A stretch of 64,000 bases of DNA. It comes from Streptomyces alboflavus. GTDB lineage: Bacteria > Actinomycetota > Actinomycetes > Streptomycetales > Streptomycetaceae. Location: contig NZ_JNXT01000040.1 of NCBI RefSeq assembly GCF_000716675.1, positions 62,001 to 126,000 of the forward strand, written 5' to 3'. Shown piece after piece: positions 19,050-26,616 of this stretch. The position numbers were made by a program, and so were the translations under genes. A model generated the notes under the pieces. That model ran no database searches and was not told the origin of the DNA. It saw only the letters and a program-made list of their open reading frames with translations. Each line of letters begins with the position of its first letter. The stretch's first letter is position 1.

Positions 19050-19403
19050 TCAGCGCCCCAAGCGCTTGATCCGCTCGAACGGATACCCGGCGACGGCCAC
19101 CACGACCAGACCGTAGGCCGCGACGATCAGCAGTCCCGCCGTGCCGATCGCCCGGTCGCCGTCGGAGAGGAGCACGCTGCCGAGCGGCACCAGCGGGGCG
19201 ACGCTGAGGATCGCCGCGCCGGTGCACCAGTGCGCGACCAGGTGGTTGGCCCGGGCGCGCAGCTCGGGGTCGCGCTTGACCTCGTCCGGGACGTCGTAGC
19301 CGACCCCGCGCTCCCCGACCTCACCCCGGCGTCCGACGCGGGCGGCGAGGAGCGACACCCCCGTCATGAGGAGGAAGCAGCAGAGGATGAAGACGTACGC
19401 CAT
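19050..19403 (-). CDS. small integral membrane protein, 117 aa
   Basis: Three hydrophobic segments (about residues 3-20, 58-80 and 87-105) with a charged loop (RVGRRGEVGERGVGYDVPDE) after the first. I do not recognise a named family; it could be distantly like SdpI-type membrane proteins. Start ATG 19403. It lies just downstream of the secreted serine hydrolase on the same strand, separated by about 40 bases. Confidence 0.6.
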   Translation of the reverse strand: MAYVFILCCFLLMTGVSLLAARVGRRGEVGERGVGYDVPDEVKRDPELRARANHLVAHWCTGAAILSVAPLVPLGSVLLSDGDRAIGTAGLLIVAAYGLVVVAVAGYPFERIKRLGR

Positions 19404-19444
19404 GAGTGTGCGGGCCCCGGAGGTCTGGTGAGGTTACGTGATGA

Positions 19445-20605
19445 TCAACAGTACTCGGCTTCCATGATCCTGAGCATGGAGTCCGACTCCCAGTCGCCGT
19501 TGTAGTTGAAGGCGAGCTGATGGCGGCCGTCCTCGCTGGTGACGGCCAGGGAGAGCCAGCCCACCATGCCCCCGCCGTGACCCCAGACGGAGGCGCCGCA
19601 GCTCGTCTTGAACCGCTGCAGGCCTAGTCCGTAGCCCGTGTCCGGGCTTGCGGGGGTGCTGACGGTGGTCTTCATCGCCTTCAGCTGGCGCGGCGGCAGG
19701 AGCTTCCCGCGCAGCAGCGCCCGGTAGAACCGGGTCAGGTCGCCGGCCGAGGAGATGATGTCGCCGTCGCCCCAGCCCTGTGAGCCGTTCATCTCGGTGA
19801 TGTCGTCGATCCGGTCGGGCTGGTCCCTGAACAGCTTGGAGTAGCCGCGGCTGCTCGGCCGGGGCAGGTGAACGCTGTTGCCCGGGTTGGTGGTCGCCGT
19901 CAGGCCCAGGGGCTTGATGATGCGGTCGCGGACCTCGTCCTCGTACGTCCGCTTGCCGACCTTCTCCACGATCAGCCCGGCGAGGACGTAATTGGTGTTG
20001 GAGTAGGAGTGCTTGGTGCCGGGCTTGAACAGCGGCCGGTGGGAGAGGGCCACCCTGATGTGCTTCTCGGGCGGCAGGGTGTCGTAGCGGTGCTTGAGGT
20101 AGCCCTCGCCCTCCATGTACGTCTCGCTGTACTTCTTGTCGGCGAGGTAGTCGAAGAGGCCGCTGGTGTGGTTGAGGAGCCGGCGCACGGTGATCTTGCG
20201 GCCGTCGTTGCCGTTGCCGCGCACCAGGCCGGGCAGATGGTCGTCCACGGTGTCGTCGAGACTGAGCCTGCCCTCCGCCTCCATCTGCAGGAGCACGGTC
20301 GCCATGAACGTCTTGGTGATGCTGCCGACGCGGAACCGGTCGTTCTTGCCGCGCGGCTCGCCCGTCCTCATGTTGCCGACGCCCGACGCCGCCTTCCACA
20401 CGCCGCGGCCGTCCCGCGCCTGGGCCGTGACGCCGGGGATGCCCGCCCGCACGGCCGCGTCCATCGCGCGCTGCGTCGCCCCATGGCCGGGCGCCGTGGC
20501 CGCGGGGTCCTGCGAGGCCTGGGCGGGGGCCGTGAAGGCCGTGGCCGCCAGCGCGGCCGCCGCGAGACTCCCCACGCCGATTCTGGAACTCCTGCGTAAC
20601 GCCAT
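19445..20605 (-). CDS. secreted serine hydrolase, class C beta-lactamase/DD-peptidase type
   Basis: A 386-residue precursor with a signal peptide (residues 1-30, cleavage after AQA). It has the serine penicillin-binding fold motifs: SITK (95-98) with catalytic Ser95 and Lys98, YSN (201-203) and a C-terminal WGHGGG replacing KTG. This set fits extracellular D-alanyl-D-alanine carboxypeptidases and related esterases (the Streptomyces R61 type). ATG 20605 is preceded by GAGGAG; the longer open frame to 21514 only runs through upstream genes. It probably acts on cell-wall peptides outside the membrane. Confidence 0.9.
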   Translation of the reverse strand: MALRRSSRIGVGSLAAAALAATAFTAPAQASQDPAATAPGHGATQRAMDAAVRAGIPGVTAQARDGRGVWKAASGVGNMRTGEPRGKNDRFRVGSITKTFMATVLLQMEAEGRLSLDDTVDDHLPGLVRGNGNDGRKITVRRLLNHTSGLFDYLADKKYSETYMEGEGYLKHRYDTLPPEKHIRVALSHRPLFKPGTKHSYSNTNYVLAGLIVEKVGKRTYEDEVRDRIIKPLGLTATTNPGNSVHLPRPSSRGYSKLFRDQPDRIDDITEMNGSQGWGDGDIISSAGDLTRFYRALLRGKLLPPRQLKAMKTTVSTPASPDTGYGLGLQRFKTSCGASVWGHGGGMVGWLSLAVTSEDGRHQLAFNYNGDWESDSMLRIMEAEYC

Positions 20606-20799
20606 CCCGTACTCCTCACCGTCGTCTGCACTGGGCCGTGCGCGTGCGGTCCCGTCGCGGCAGCACTGGCTCCTCGCCGGTGGTGCGGACGGGCCGCCCG
20701 CACAGCAAGACCGCAGGGGGTGACGAAGTGGTTGAGAAGGACCCGAACTCCGTTTTCCTGTACGGGGGGTGGGGGCGCCGCGCGGTACGGGCCCGGCGG

Positions 20800-21270
20800 T
20801 CAGGCCCGCACCGGCAGGGAGTAGCGGAGCTTCTCCTTCGCCCGGGCGCCCAGGCGGTCGTAGAAGCGGATCGCGCCCTCGTTCCACGCGGGCGTCTGCC
20901 ACTGCACCTCGTCGGCACCGAGGGCGCGCGCCTCGGCCACGACGGCCTCCATCAGCGCCGCGCCGAGGCCCGAGCCGCGGCTGGCCGAGCGCAGGAAGAG
21001 GCAGTCCATGTGGAGGTACTCGCGGCCGTCCCACGTCGAGATCTCCGGCGCGCAGGTGGCGTAGCCGACGACCTCGCCGTCGTCCGCCTCCGCCACGAGG
21101 CAGCGCAGACGCGGCGCGGGCGTCTCGAAGAGGAGGACGCCGAGCCGCTCCGCGAGGTCGGGCACGGGCGGCGCCGCCTTCTCGTACACGGCGTGCTCCG
21201 CGGCCAGTTCCGCCACCCGGGCCAGGTCGGCGGGGCGCGCGTGCCGCACCACCGGCCGGGCGGACGTCAT
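20800..21270 (-). CDS. GNAT-family N-acetyltransferase
   Basis: A 156-residue GNAT domain with acetyl-CoA-binding motif A (FLRSASRGSGLGAALM) and motif B (WQTPAWNEGAIRFYDRLGA). It resembles spermidine/spermine-type and diamine acetyltransferases in length and layout, but the acceptor is unknown. Start ATG 21270 overlaps the stop of the upstream gene (ATGA) and has GAGAGG before it, so the two are translationally coupled. Confidence 0.85.
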   Translation of the reverse strand: MTSARPVVRHARPADLARVAELAAEHAVYEKAAPPVPDLAERLGVLLFETPAPRLRCLVAEADDGEVVGYATCAPEISTWDGREYLHMDCLFLRSASRGSGLGAALMEAVVAEARALGADEVQWQTPAWNEGAIRFYDRLGARAKEKLRYSLPVRA

Positions 21271-21785
21271 CGGACCTCTCCCGACAGGACGTCCTTGCTC
21301 CACGCCACCACCCGGTCCGCGACCCGGCCGCCCCCGTCCAGGACGTGCCGCGTGAACGCCTCGCGCTCATGGGCGAGAAGCGCCGCCTCCCACACGCAGG
21401 GCGCGAGCCCCACCCGCCCCGGCCGCAACTGGTCGGGCTGTCCGGCCGGGCCGACGAACACCGCCAGGTCGGACATGTGGCCCTCGATCCAGGTGGAGAC
21501 GAGGACGTAGTCACCGTCGCCGCCCGCGTGCACGATCAGCACCGCGAGGCCCAGCGAACCGCGGGCGCGCCCCAGTTCCAGATGGGCCCCCGCGAGCCGC
21601 AGCGCGGCCGCCTCGTCCTGCGGCGTGACCGTACGGCCCGGCGCCTCCAGCGTGTACACCTTCACCACGTGCCCACCGGCCTCGCGGACGGGGCGGGCGC
21701 GGGCGGTCCGGGCGTGGTGCCCGTCGGCCAGGGCCAGCAGCGCCTCGGTGTCGAGGCCGGGCGGCATCTCTCGGAGATCGCTCAT
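21267..21785 (-). CDS. conserved hypothetical protein coupled to GNAT gene
   Basis: A 172-residue soluble protein rich in Ala, Gly and Arg (DGDYVLVSTWIEGHMSDLAV is its most distinctive part). I do not recognise a characterised family. It is coupled to the acetyltransferase downstream by a four-base overlap, so a shared task is likely. Start ATG 21785 follows the terminator hairpin at 21797-21835 closely and has no clear ribosome site, so a slightly different start is possible. Confidence 0.65.
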   Translation of the reverse strand: MSDLREMPPGLDTEALLALADGHHARTARARPVREAGGHVVKVYTLEAPGRTVTPQDEAAALRLAGAHLELGRARGSLGLAVLIVHAGGDGDYVLVSTWIEGHMSDLAVFVGPAGQPDQLRPGRVGLAPCVWEAALLAHEREAFTRHVLDGGGRVADRVVAWSKDVLSGEVR

Positions 21786-21796
21786 CCGGACATGAT

Positions 21797-21835
21797 GCCC
21801 TGGTCCCCGGCCGACAGGAGGCCGGGGACCAGGGC
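21797..21835 (-). terminator. strong hairpin terminator
   Basis: A perfect 16-bp inverted repeat (GCCCTGGTCCCCGGCC and its complement) around a 7-base loop. It lies just after the stop of the secreted protein gene at 21855 on the minus strand. There is no U-tract, as usual in Streptomyces terminators. Confidence 0.85.
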
Positions 21836-21854
21836 AACTGCGCGGCACCGTCCG

Positions 21855-22466
21855 TCAGTACAGCTTCTTCACTGCCGTGGCCGTCGTGGTCCTGAACGCG
21901 GACACCGGGGCGTCGGAGAAGTCGCCCATCTGTCCCCAGTGCACGAGCGTCACCGTCCTGCCGTCCCGGCCGACCGCGTACATGTTGATGTCGGACGCAC
22001 CCCAACTCGCCTCGGTGTGGACGCCGTAGACGTGCGCGCCCTCCTCGGCATTCACCTTGCCGTAGTACTTCTGCGCCGCGGTGACGTCGGGGTACTGCGC
22101 CATCACCTTCTTCGCACAGCCCGCGAGGTCCTTGCGGAGCAACTCGGCGAAGGCCTTGGCACGCTGCACGTCGCGCTCGACCACCGTCACCTGCAGGGCG
22201 CCGGTGTCCAGGTCCGTGCGGAAGGCACGGTGCACGGACGTCGACGGCAGCGCGTCGCCGCCGCACATCGGCAGCGGGTCCGGCTGGCCGGAGGTGACCG
22301 GACCGGCGTGCCAGGCCGACGACGCGTGCGGCGGCAGATCGGACGCGGACAGGAAGCGGGGCGTGCCCTCCGCGGCAGCGGCCGGAACGGTCCCCACCGC
22401 CACGCCCGACGCGGCCACCACGGCGGCCATCGCCAGCAGCTTCACGTTCACACGCACACTCATCAT
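21855..22466 (-). CDS. secreted hypothetical protein, 203 aa
   Basis: It starts with a clear signal peptide (MMSVRVNVKLLAMAAVVAAS, then a hydrophobic stretch ending PAAAAEG). The mature part has two Cys (PMCGGD and LAGCAKK), possibly a disulfide, and an alternating strand pattern. I do not recognise the family, though it resembles PknH-like extracellular sensor domains in tone. ATG codons occur at 22472, 22466 and 22463; the GGGGAG site ends at 22473, so 22466, six bases away, is the best start. A strong terminator follows. Confidence 0.75.
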   Translation of the reverse strand: MMSVRVNVKLLAMAAVVAASGVAVGTVPAAAAEGTPRFLSASDLPPHASSAWHAGPVTSGQPDPLPMCGGDALPSTSVHRAFRTDLDTGALQVTVVERDVQRAKAFAELLRKDLAGCAKKVMAQYPDVTAAQKYYGKVNAEEGAHVYGVHTEASWGASDINMYAVGRDGRTVTLVHWGQMGDFSDAPVSAFRTTTATAVKKLY

Positions 22467-22653
22467 CGACATCTCCCCACGTCGGATGCGTCGGCCCACC
22501 GTTCCGCGCCGACAGGGCCGCCCCACGGCGACCTACGCCCCGTACGACCCGCGGGCCCCCGAACCCGTTGCCCCCGCGCGCGTCACGGCTCTGTCCGTCA
22601 TGTCACCGAACGGCAACAGCCTTACGCGGCACGGGAGTCGGGGTGCGGCACCG

Positions 22654-23133
22654 TCAGTGCGTGGGCAGGACGCACACGCTGTCGATGCCGAGCACGTGGT
22701 TGAGCCTGCCGAACGCGAGCCACGAGCCGATGCTCATGCTCAGCTCCACGATCTCCGCCTGGCTGTAGTGCGCCCGCATCCGCTCCCAGAACGCCTCGTC
22801 GAGACCGTGGTGGTCCAGGGCGTACCGCTCGGCGTACTCGGCGGCGAGCCGGGTGCGGTCGTCGAAGGCGTCGGTGGTGCGCCACGCGGTGACCGCGTCC
22901 GCGAAGCCGTCCTCGACCTTCTTCCCGTCGCGCTCGGTGCGCCAGTCCAGGCAGAAGACACACCCGTTGATCTGCGCGGTCCGCAGCCGCGCCGCCTCGA
23001 ACTCGCGCAGTCCGAGGGTCGTGTGCTCGTAGACCGCCATCGAGAAGTTCGCGGCGGCGGCACCGATGCCGGGGACCATCTCGCCCCACACGTACCCGAT
23101 CGGTTCCTTGCCTTCGGGAATGTCGATGATCAT
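22654..23133 (-). CDS. carboxymuconolactone decarboxylase-family (AhpD-like) protein
   Basis: A 159-residue all-helical protein with the AhpD-type redox motif INGCVFCLDWR (Cys58, Cys61). Family members act as alkylhydroperoxidase partners or decarboxylases; the CxxC form suggests thiol-peroxidase chemistry. ATG 23133 has GGAAG upstream and overlaps the stop of the upstream reductase gene (ATGA), so both are made together. Confidence 0.85.
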   Translation of the reverse strand: MIIDIPEGKEPIGYVWGEMVPGIGAAAANFSMAVYEHTTLGLREFEAARLRTAQINGCVFCLDWRTERDGKKVEDGFADAVTAWRTTDAFDDRTRLAAEYAERYALDHHGLDEAFWERMRAHYSQAEIVELSMSIGSWLAFGRLNHVLGIDSVCVLPTH

Positions 23134-24209
23134 GGCAGCTTCCTTCCCAGGCTGCCCACCGCGGGCCGCAGCGGGACGTCGAGGGCGTCGTAGAGTCCGG
23201 GCTCCGCCGCCGCGAGCCAGTCGATGGCGCCCACCAGGCGGCCCACCGCGGTGGCGTTGCCGCCCGCCGACCGGTTCTCGCCCTCGTCGCTCGCCTCGAC
23301 GGTGACCGCGATGCGCGGACGGCCCTCGATGAGGACCCGGTGCGCGCCGTCGCCGTCCGGGGGAGTCGGCCAGTCCGGGGCGCAGGAGGGGTGGATGCGT
23401 GTGACGTGCTCGATGACGATCCGGGGCTCGCCCGCGACGACGCCCTGCACCTCGAACCGCACGGCGCCCTGCGTGCCCGCCTCGAACCGCCCCATGGTGC
23501 GGGTGGTCACGGCCGCGTCGAGCGGGCGGCGCTCCACCGTCTCGCGGATCTCGTCGAGTTCGACGCCGAGGGCGCGGCACATCAGCCGTATCTGCCCGCC
23601 CCACACCATGGTCGGCACCGACTCCGCGAGCATCAAAGGCTCGTACGCCATCGGGTGCCCCATCCCGATCAGATCGCGGACCGAGGTCTCCTGGTCGTAC
23701 GTCGAGTAGTCGAAGATCTCCTGACAGCGGATCACGTCCATGGTGGTGCCGAGTCCGCTGACCAGGAGCGGCAGCACGTCGTTGGCCCAGCCCGGGTCGA
23801 CACCGGACACGAACAGCGAGCCGCCCCCGGCCGCGACCGCGGCGAGGACCGGATCCCGCAGTTCGGGCGGGGCGCCCACCTTGTCGTAGAGCGCGTACAG
23901 CGAGGGCGTCACGACCACGGCCCCGGCGCCGATCGCCCTGATGACGTCGGCCATCGCCTCGTCCGGGCGGATGTCACCGGACGCCGCGTACACCACGGCC
24001 CGCGGCCGGGCGGCGAGCACCGCCTCGACGTCGTCGGTGGCCGCGACCCCGAGCCCCCGGTCGAGCCCGGCGAGCTCCCCGGCGTCGCGGCCGACCTTGG
24101 CGGGGTCGTGCACCACCACGGCCGCCAGCTCCAGCGCCGGATGGGCGTCGACAGCGCGGATCGCCGCGCGCCCCACATTGCCCGTGCCCCAGACCACCGT
24201 GGAAATCAT
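23130..24209 (-). CDS. NAD(P)-binding dihydrodipicolinate reductase-like protein
   Basis: A 359-residue protein opening MISTVVWGTGNVGRAAIRAV, a Rossmann fold with GTGNVG, followed by a DapB-like C-terminal domain (FDYSTYDQETSVRDLIGMGH). Similar proteins are annotated as NAD(P)H-dependent amine or 2,4-diaminopentanoate dehydrogenase-like enzymes. The substrate is unknown. Coupling with the AhpD-like gene suggests a small catabolic or detoxifying unit. Start ATG 24209 puts the Rossmann motif at the N-terminus as expected. Confidence 0.8.
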   Translation of the reverse strand: MISTVVWGTGNVGRAAIRAVDAHPALELAAVVVHDPAKVGRDAGELAGLDRGLGVAATDDVEAVLAARPRAVVYAASGDIRPDEAMADVIRAIGAGAVVVTPSLYALYDKVGAPPELRDPVLAAVAAGGGSLFVSGVDPGWANDVLPLLVSGLGTTMDVIRCQEIFDYSTYDQETSVRDLIGMGHPMAYEPLMLAESVPTMVWGGQIRLMCRALGVELDEIRETVERRPLDAAVTTRTMGRFEAGTQGAVRFEVQGVVAGEPRIVIEHVTRIHPSCAPDWPTPPDGDGAHRVLIEGRPRIAVTVEASDEGENRSAGGNATAVGRLVGAIDWLAAAEPGLYDALDVPLRPAVGSLGRKLP

Positions 24210-24298
24210 GCGGCGGAGGGTAACGACAGGGCCTCGCACTTCCTAGAGGCACGACCGCACCTTGTGCGCGCGACGCGGGGCGGGGCAGCGCCCGGACG

Positions 24299-25276
24299 TC
24301 AGCGGCCGAGGGCGTACAGGTGCCGGTGCAGCGCCTGATGGCCCTCGGCGGTGGGGTGCAGGCCGTCCACGAGGAGACCGGCGTTGTCGCGCAGCGGCTC
24401 CCACACGTCGAGGTGGTCGACGTGGTGGTCCGCGCACCAGTCCCGCAGGAACGCGCGCAGGGCCAGGGCCCTGTCCTGGGTGAAGCGCAGGCCTTCGTAG
24501 GCGTGGGTCCGGGACTCGTCGACCCAGGTCGGCCCCGCGACGACGAGGCGCGCGTTGTGGCTGAGGGCCGTGGCGGCCAGCGCGCGCAGACTGGCGGCGA
24601 TGTCCGTCAGCCAGTCCTCGGGGGCCGGGCCGGTGAGCGGGAGCGCGGAGTCGTTGATGCCGGCGGCGACGAGGAGCGTGTCGGGCAGGCGCGGGGCGAG
24701 CAGGGCGGGCGTCTGCGCGCTGACGTCGCGCAGGGTGCTTCCGGGGACGGCGAGGTTGAACACCCGGTGCTCGGTCTCGTTCGCGGCGATGTGGGTGGCC
24801 GCGAGGCGGGCCGCCCAGCCGCCGTCGGGATCGCAGCGGCCGTACGCGATGCTGTCGCCGACGATCACGATGCGGGCGGCCGGGCGCAGCGGCTTCGCGT
24901 CCAGGTAGGCCCAGGCGCTCTCCCCGGACGACAGCAGGACCCGGCGGCGGACGTAGTCGTCGACCTCGTAGGCGTCGGCCGCGGCGAGGTCGTCGTCGGT
25001 GAGGTGCAGGACGGCGCCCTCGACCGCGGAGCCGTGCTTGCGGGCCAGGGTGAGGTGGACGTCGAGGCCGCTGGTGGCGATGACGGCGGGGTCGGTGATC
25101 GGCAGGGGCCTGGTGGTGTGGCCCGCGAGGGACGCGGGGGTGCTGGGGACGGCCCGGCCGAACAGGGAGGTCTGGACCCGCTCGTCCAGCAGGGTGCCGA
25201 AGGAGAACAGGGTGTGCGGGCGAAGCGGGTTCACCTCGGGCGCCAAGGCCTTTCTTCCGGGAAAGTGGAAGATCAT
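24299..25276 (-). CDS. fusion of AIG2/GGCT domain and SGNH hydrolase
   Basis: A 325-residue protein with two domains. Residues 20-128 are a gamma-glutamylcyclotransferase/AIG2-like fold (HTLFSFGTLLDERVQTSLFG near the start, DAYEVDDYVRRRV near the end). Residues 133-325 are an SGNH/GDSL hydrolase with GDS at 140-142 (Ser141 as nucleophile), AGINDS and the catalytic DGLHPTAEGH. The first domain cyclises or opens gamma-glutamyl linkages, the second hydrolyses esters. ATG 25276 overlaps the MFS stop, so it belongs to the lanthipeptide operon by position. Its link to the peptide is inferred only; trimming or tailoring of the product is conceivable. It has no signal peptide. Confidence 0.85.
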   Translation of the reverse strand: MIFHFPGRKALAPEVNPLRPHTLFSFGTLLDERVQTSLFGRAVPSTPASLAGHTTRPLPITDPAVIATSGLDVHLTLARKHGSAVEGAVLHLTDDDLAAADAYEVDDYVRRRVLLSSGESAWAYLDAKPLRPAARIVIVGDSIAYGRCDPDGGWAARLAATHIAANETEHRVFNLAVPGSTLRDVSAQTPALLAPRLPDTLLVAAGINDSALPLTGPAPEDWLTDIAASLRALAATALSHNARLVVAGPTWVDESRTHAYEGLRFTQDRALALRAFLRDWCADHHVDHLDVWEPLRDNAGLLVDGLHPTAEGHQALHRHLYALGR

Positions 25277-26616
25277 CCTATGTGCGCGTCACCGGCCCCG
25301 TCCGGCCGGGGGACCTGCGGCGTCGCAGGTGGGGGCGGCGAGGGGCGGCTGGCGTCGGCCGCGTTCTCCGCATTCCCCGCCTCGCCGTCGGGCGACCGGA
25401 ACGTCCCCTCGCCCGGCGACACCGCGGCCAGCATCGCGAGCAGCCCCCCGAAGACCAGGAACACCGCGGGCGTCGGCATCCCCTCCAGCATCACCCCGGC
25501 CAGCGCCGCCCCCAGCGGCGGCGTGGCCATGAACAGCAGCCCGATCGTGCTGTTCGTACGGCCCTGGAGGTGGCCCGGGGTGTGGCGCAGGCGGGCGAGG
25601 GTCAGCACCGAAGCGGAGACGGCCACCGCGAGGGCGCACCCCGCGAGCAGCGCGGCGAGCGCCGTCGCCGCCGAGGTCAGGGCCATCGCGGCGACCAGGG
25701 CCGCGCACACGACGCCGGTGGCGAGCAGGAGCGTGGCCGGCGGCAGGCGTCTGCCCGCGAGCGGGGCCAGCATCACCCCGGCCATCGCACCGACCGCCGA
25801 AGTCGCCGTGACCATCCCGACGGACAGCGCCGACACCCCCTGCCGGGCGATGGTCACGACGATCGCCAGATACACCCCGTCGAAGACGAAGTTCTGCGCC
25901 GACGCCACCAACGTCAGCCGCCGCAGCAGGCGTTGGCGCCACAGAAAGCGCAGCCCCGTCGTGAACGACGGCCACCAGCCCTCCCGCGCCCCCGGCGGAG
26001 CGCCCGGACGCACCCGGAGCGCAAGGACGCAGCACACCGAGACCGTGTACGAGGCGCAGTCCAGCCAGAACGGCCAGCTCGCCCCTACGCCGAACAGGGC
26101 GCCGCCGACCACAGGACCCAACAGGTAGGCGGCCTGCCCGCGCACCTGGTTGACGGCGAGGGCCGTGGGCAGCCTGGACTCGGGCACGACCTCCCGCACC
26201 AGCGGCAGCACCGCCGCGTTGAACGGGGCGGTGAGGAACCCGAGGACCGCCCCCGCGACCAGCAGCACCGGCAGGGACGCGAGTCCGGCGAGGACCGCCG
26301 CCGCGAGCGCCGCGCTCGCCACCGCCCGGCCCGCCTCGCAGAGCAGCAGCACCGTGCGGCGGTCGAACCGGTCGGCGATCGGCCCCGCGGGAAGGCACGC
26401 GAGCGCGAGCGAACCCGTCCACACCGCCTCCACCAGGCCGACGTGCAACGGCGATCCCGTGGAGCGCAGCACGAGCAGCGGCAGCGCGATGGCGGACGCG
26501 CCCGAGCCGAGCAGGGACAACCCCTGTCCGGCGCACAGGAGTTGGAAGTCCCGGTTGCGGCGGAGGCTGTCGGGCGCGACGGCCCCCCGCCGCACGGCGA
26601 CACCCCCCTGCCTCAC
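25273..26616 (-). CDS. MFS exporter in the lanthipeptide operon
   Basis: A 447-residue major facilitator with about 12 transmembrane segments, the loop 2-3 motif GPIADRFDRRTVLL and the antiporter-like PFNAAVLPLVREVVPESRLP region, of the MFS_3/enterobactin-exporter type. A GTG at 26616 overlaps the stop of LanKC-1 (GTGA), so it is translated with the synthetase and is the obvious exporter for the modified peptide or an intermediate. Class III loci more often use ABC exporters, so an MFS here is a little unusual. The C-terminal 45 residues are Pro-rich and disordered. Confidence 0.85.
   Translation of the reverse strand: MRQGGVAVRRGAVAPDSLRRNRDFQLLCAGQGLSLLGSGASAIALPLLVLRSTGSPLHVGLVEAVWTGSLALACLPAGPIADRFDRRTVLLLCEAGRAVASAALAAAVLAGLASLPVLLVAGAVLGFLTAPFNAAVLPLVREVVPESRLPTALAVNQVRGQAAYLLGPVVGGALFGVGASWPFWLDCASYTVSVCCVLALRVRPGAPPGAREGWWPSFTTGLRFLWRQRLLRRLTLVASAQNFVFDGVYLAIVVTIARQGVSALSVGMVTATSAVGAMAGVMLAPLAGRRLPPATLLLATGVVCAALVAAMALTSAATALAALLAGCALAVAVSASVLTLARLRHTPGHLQGRTNSTIGLLFMATPPLGAALAGVMLEGMPTPAVFLVFGGLLAMLAAVSPGEGTFRSPDGEAGNAENAADASRPSPPPPATPQVPRPDGAGDAHIG

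Noticed and set aside
19445..21514. One long 689-codon minus ORF
   Set aside because: Only the part from 20605 encodes the serine hydrolase; the rest runs through the acetyltransferase in another frame.
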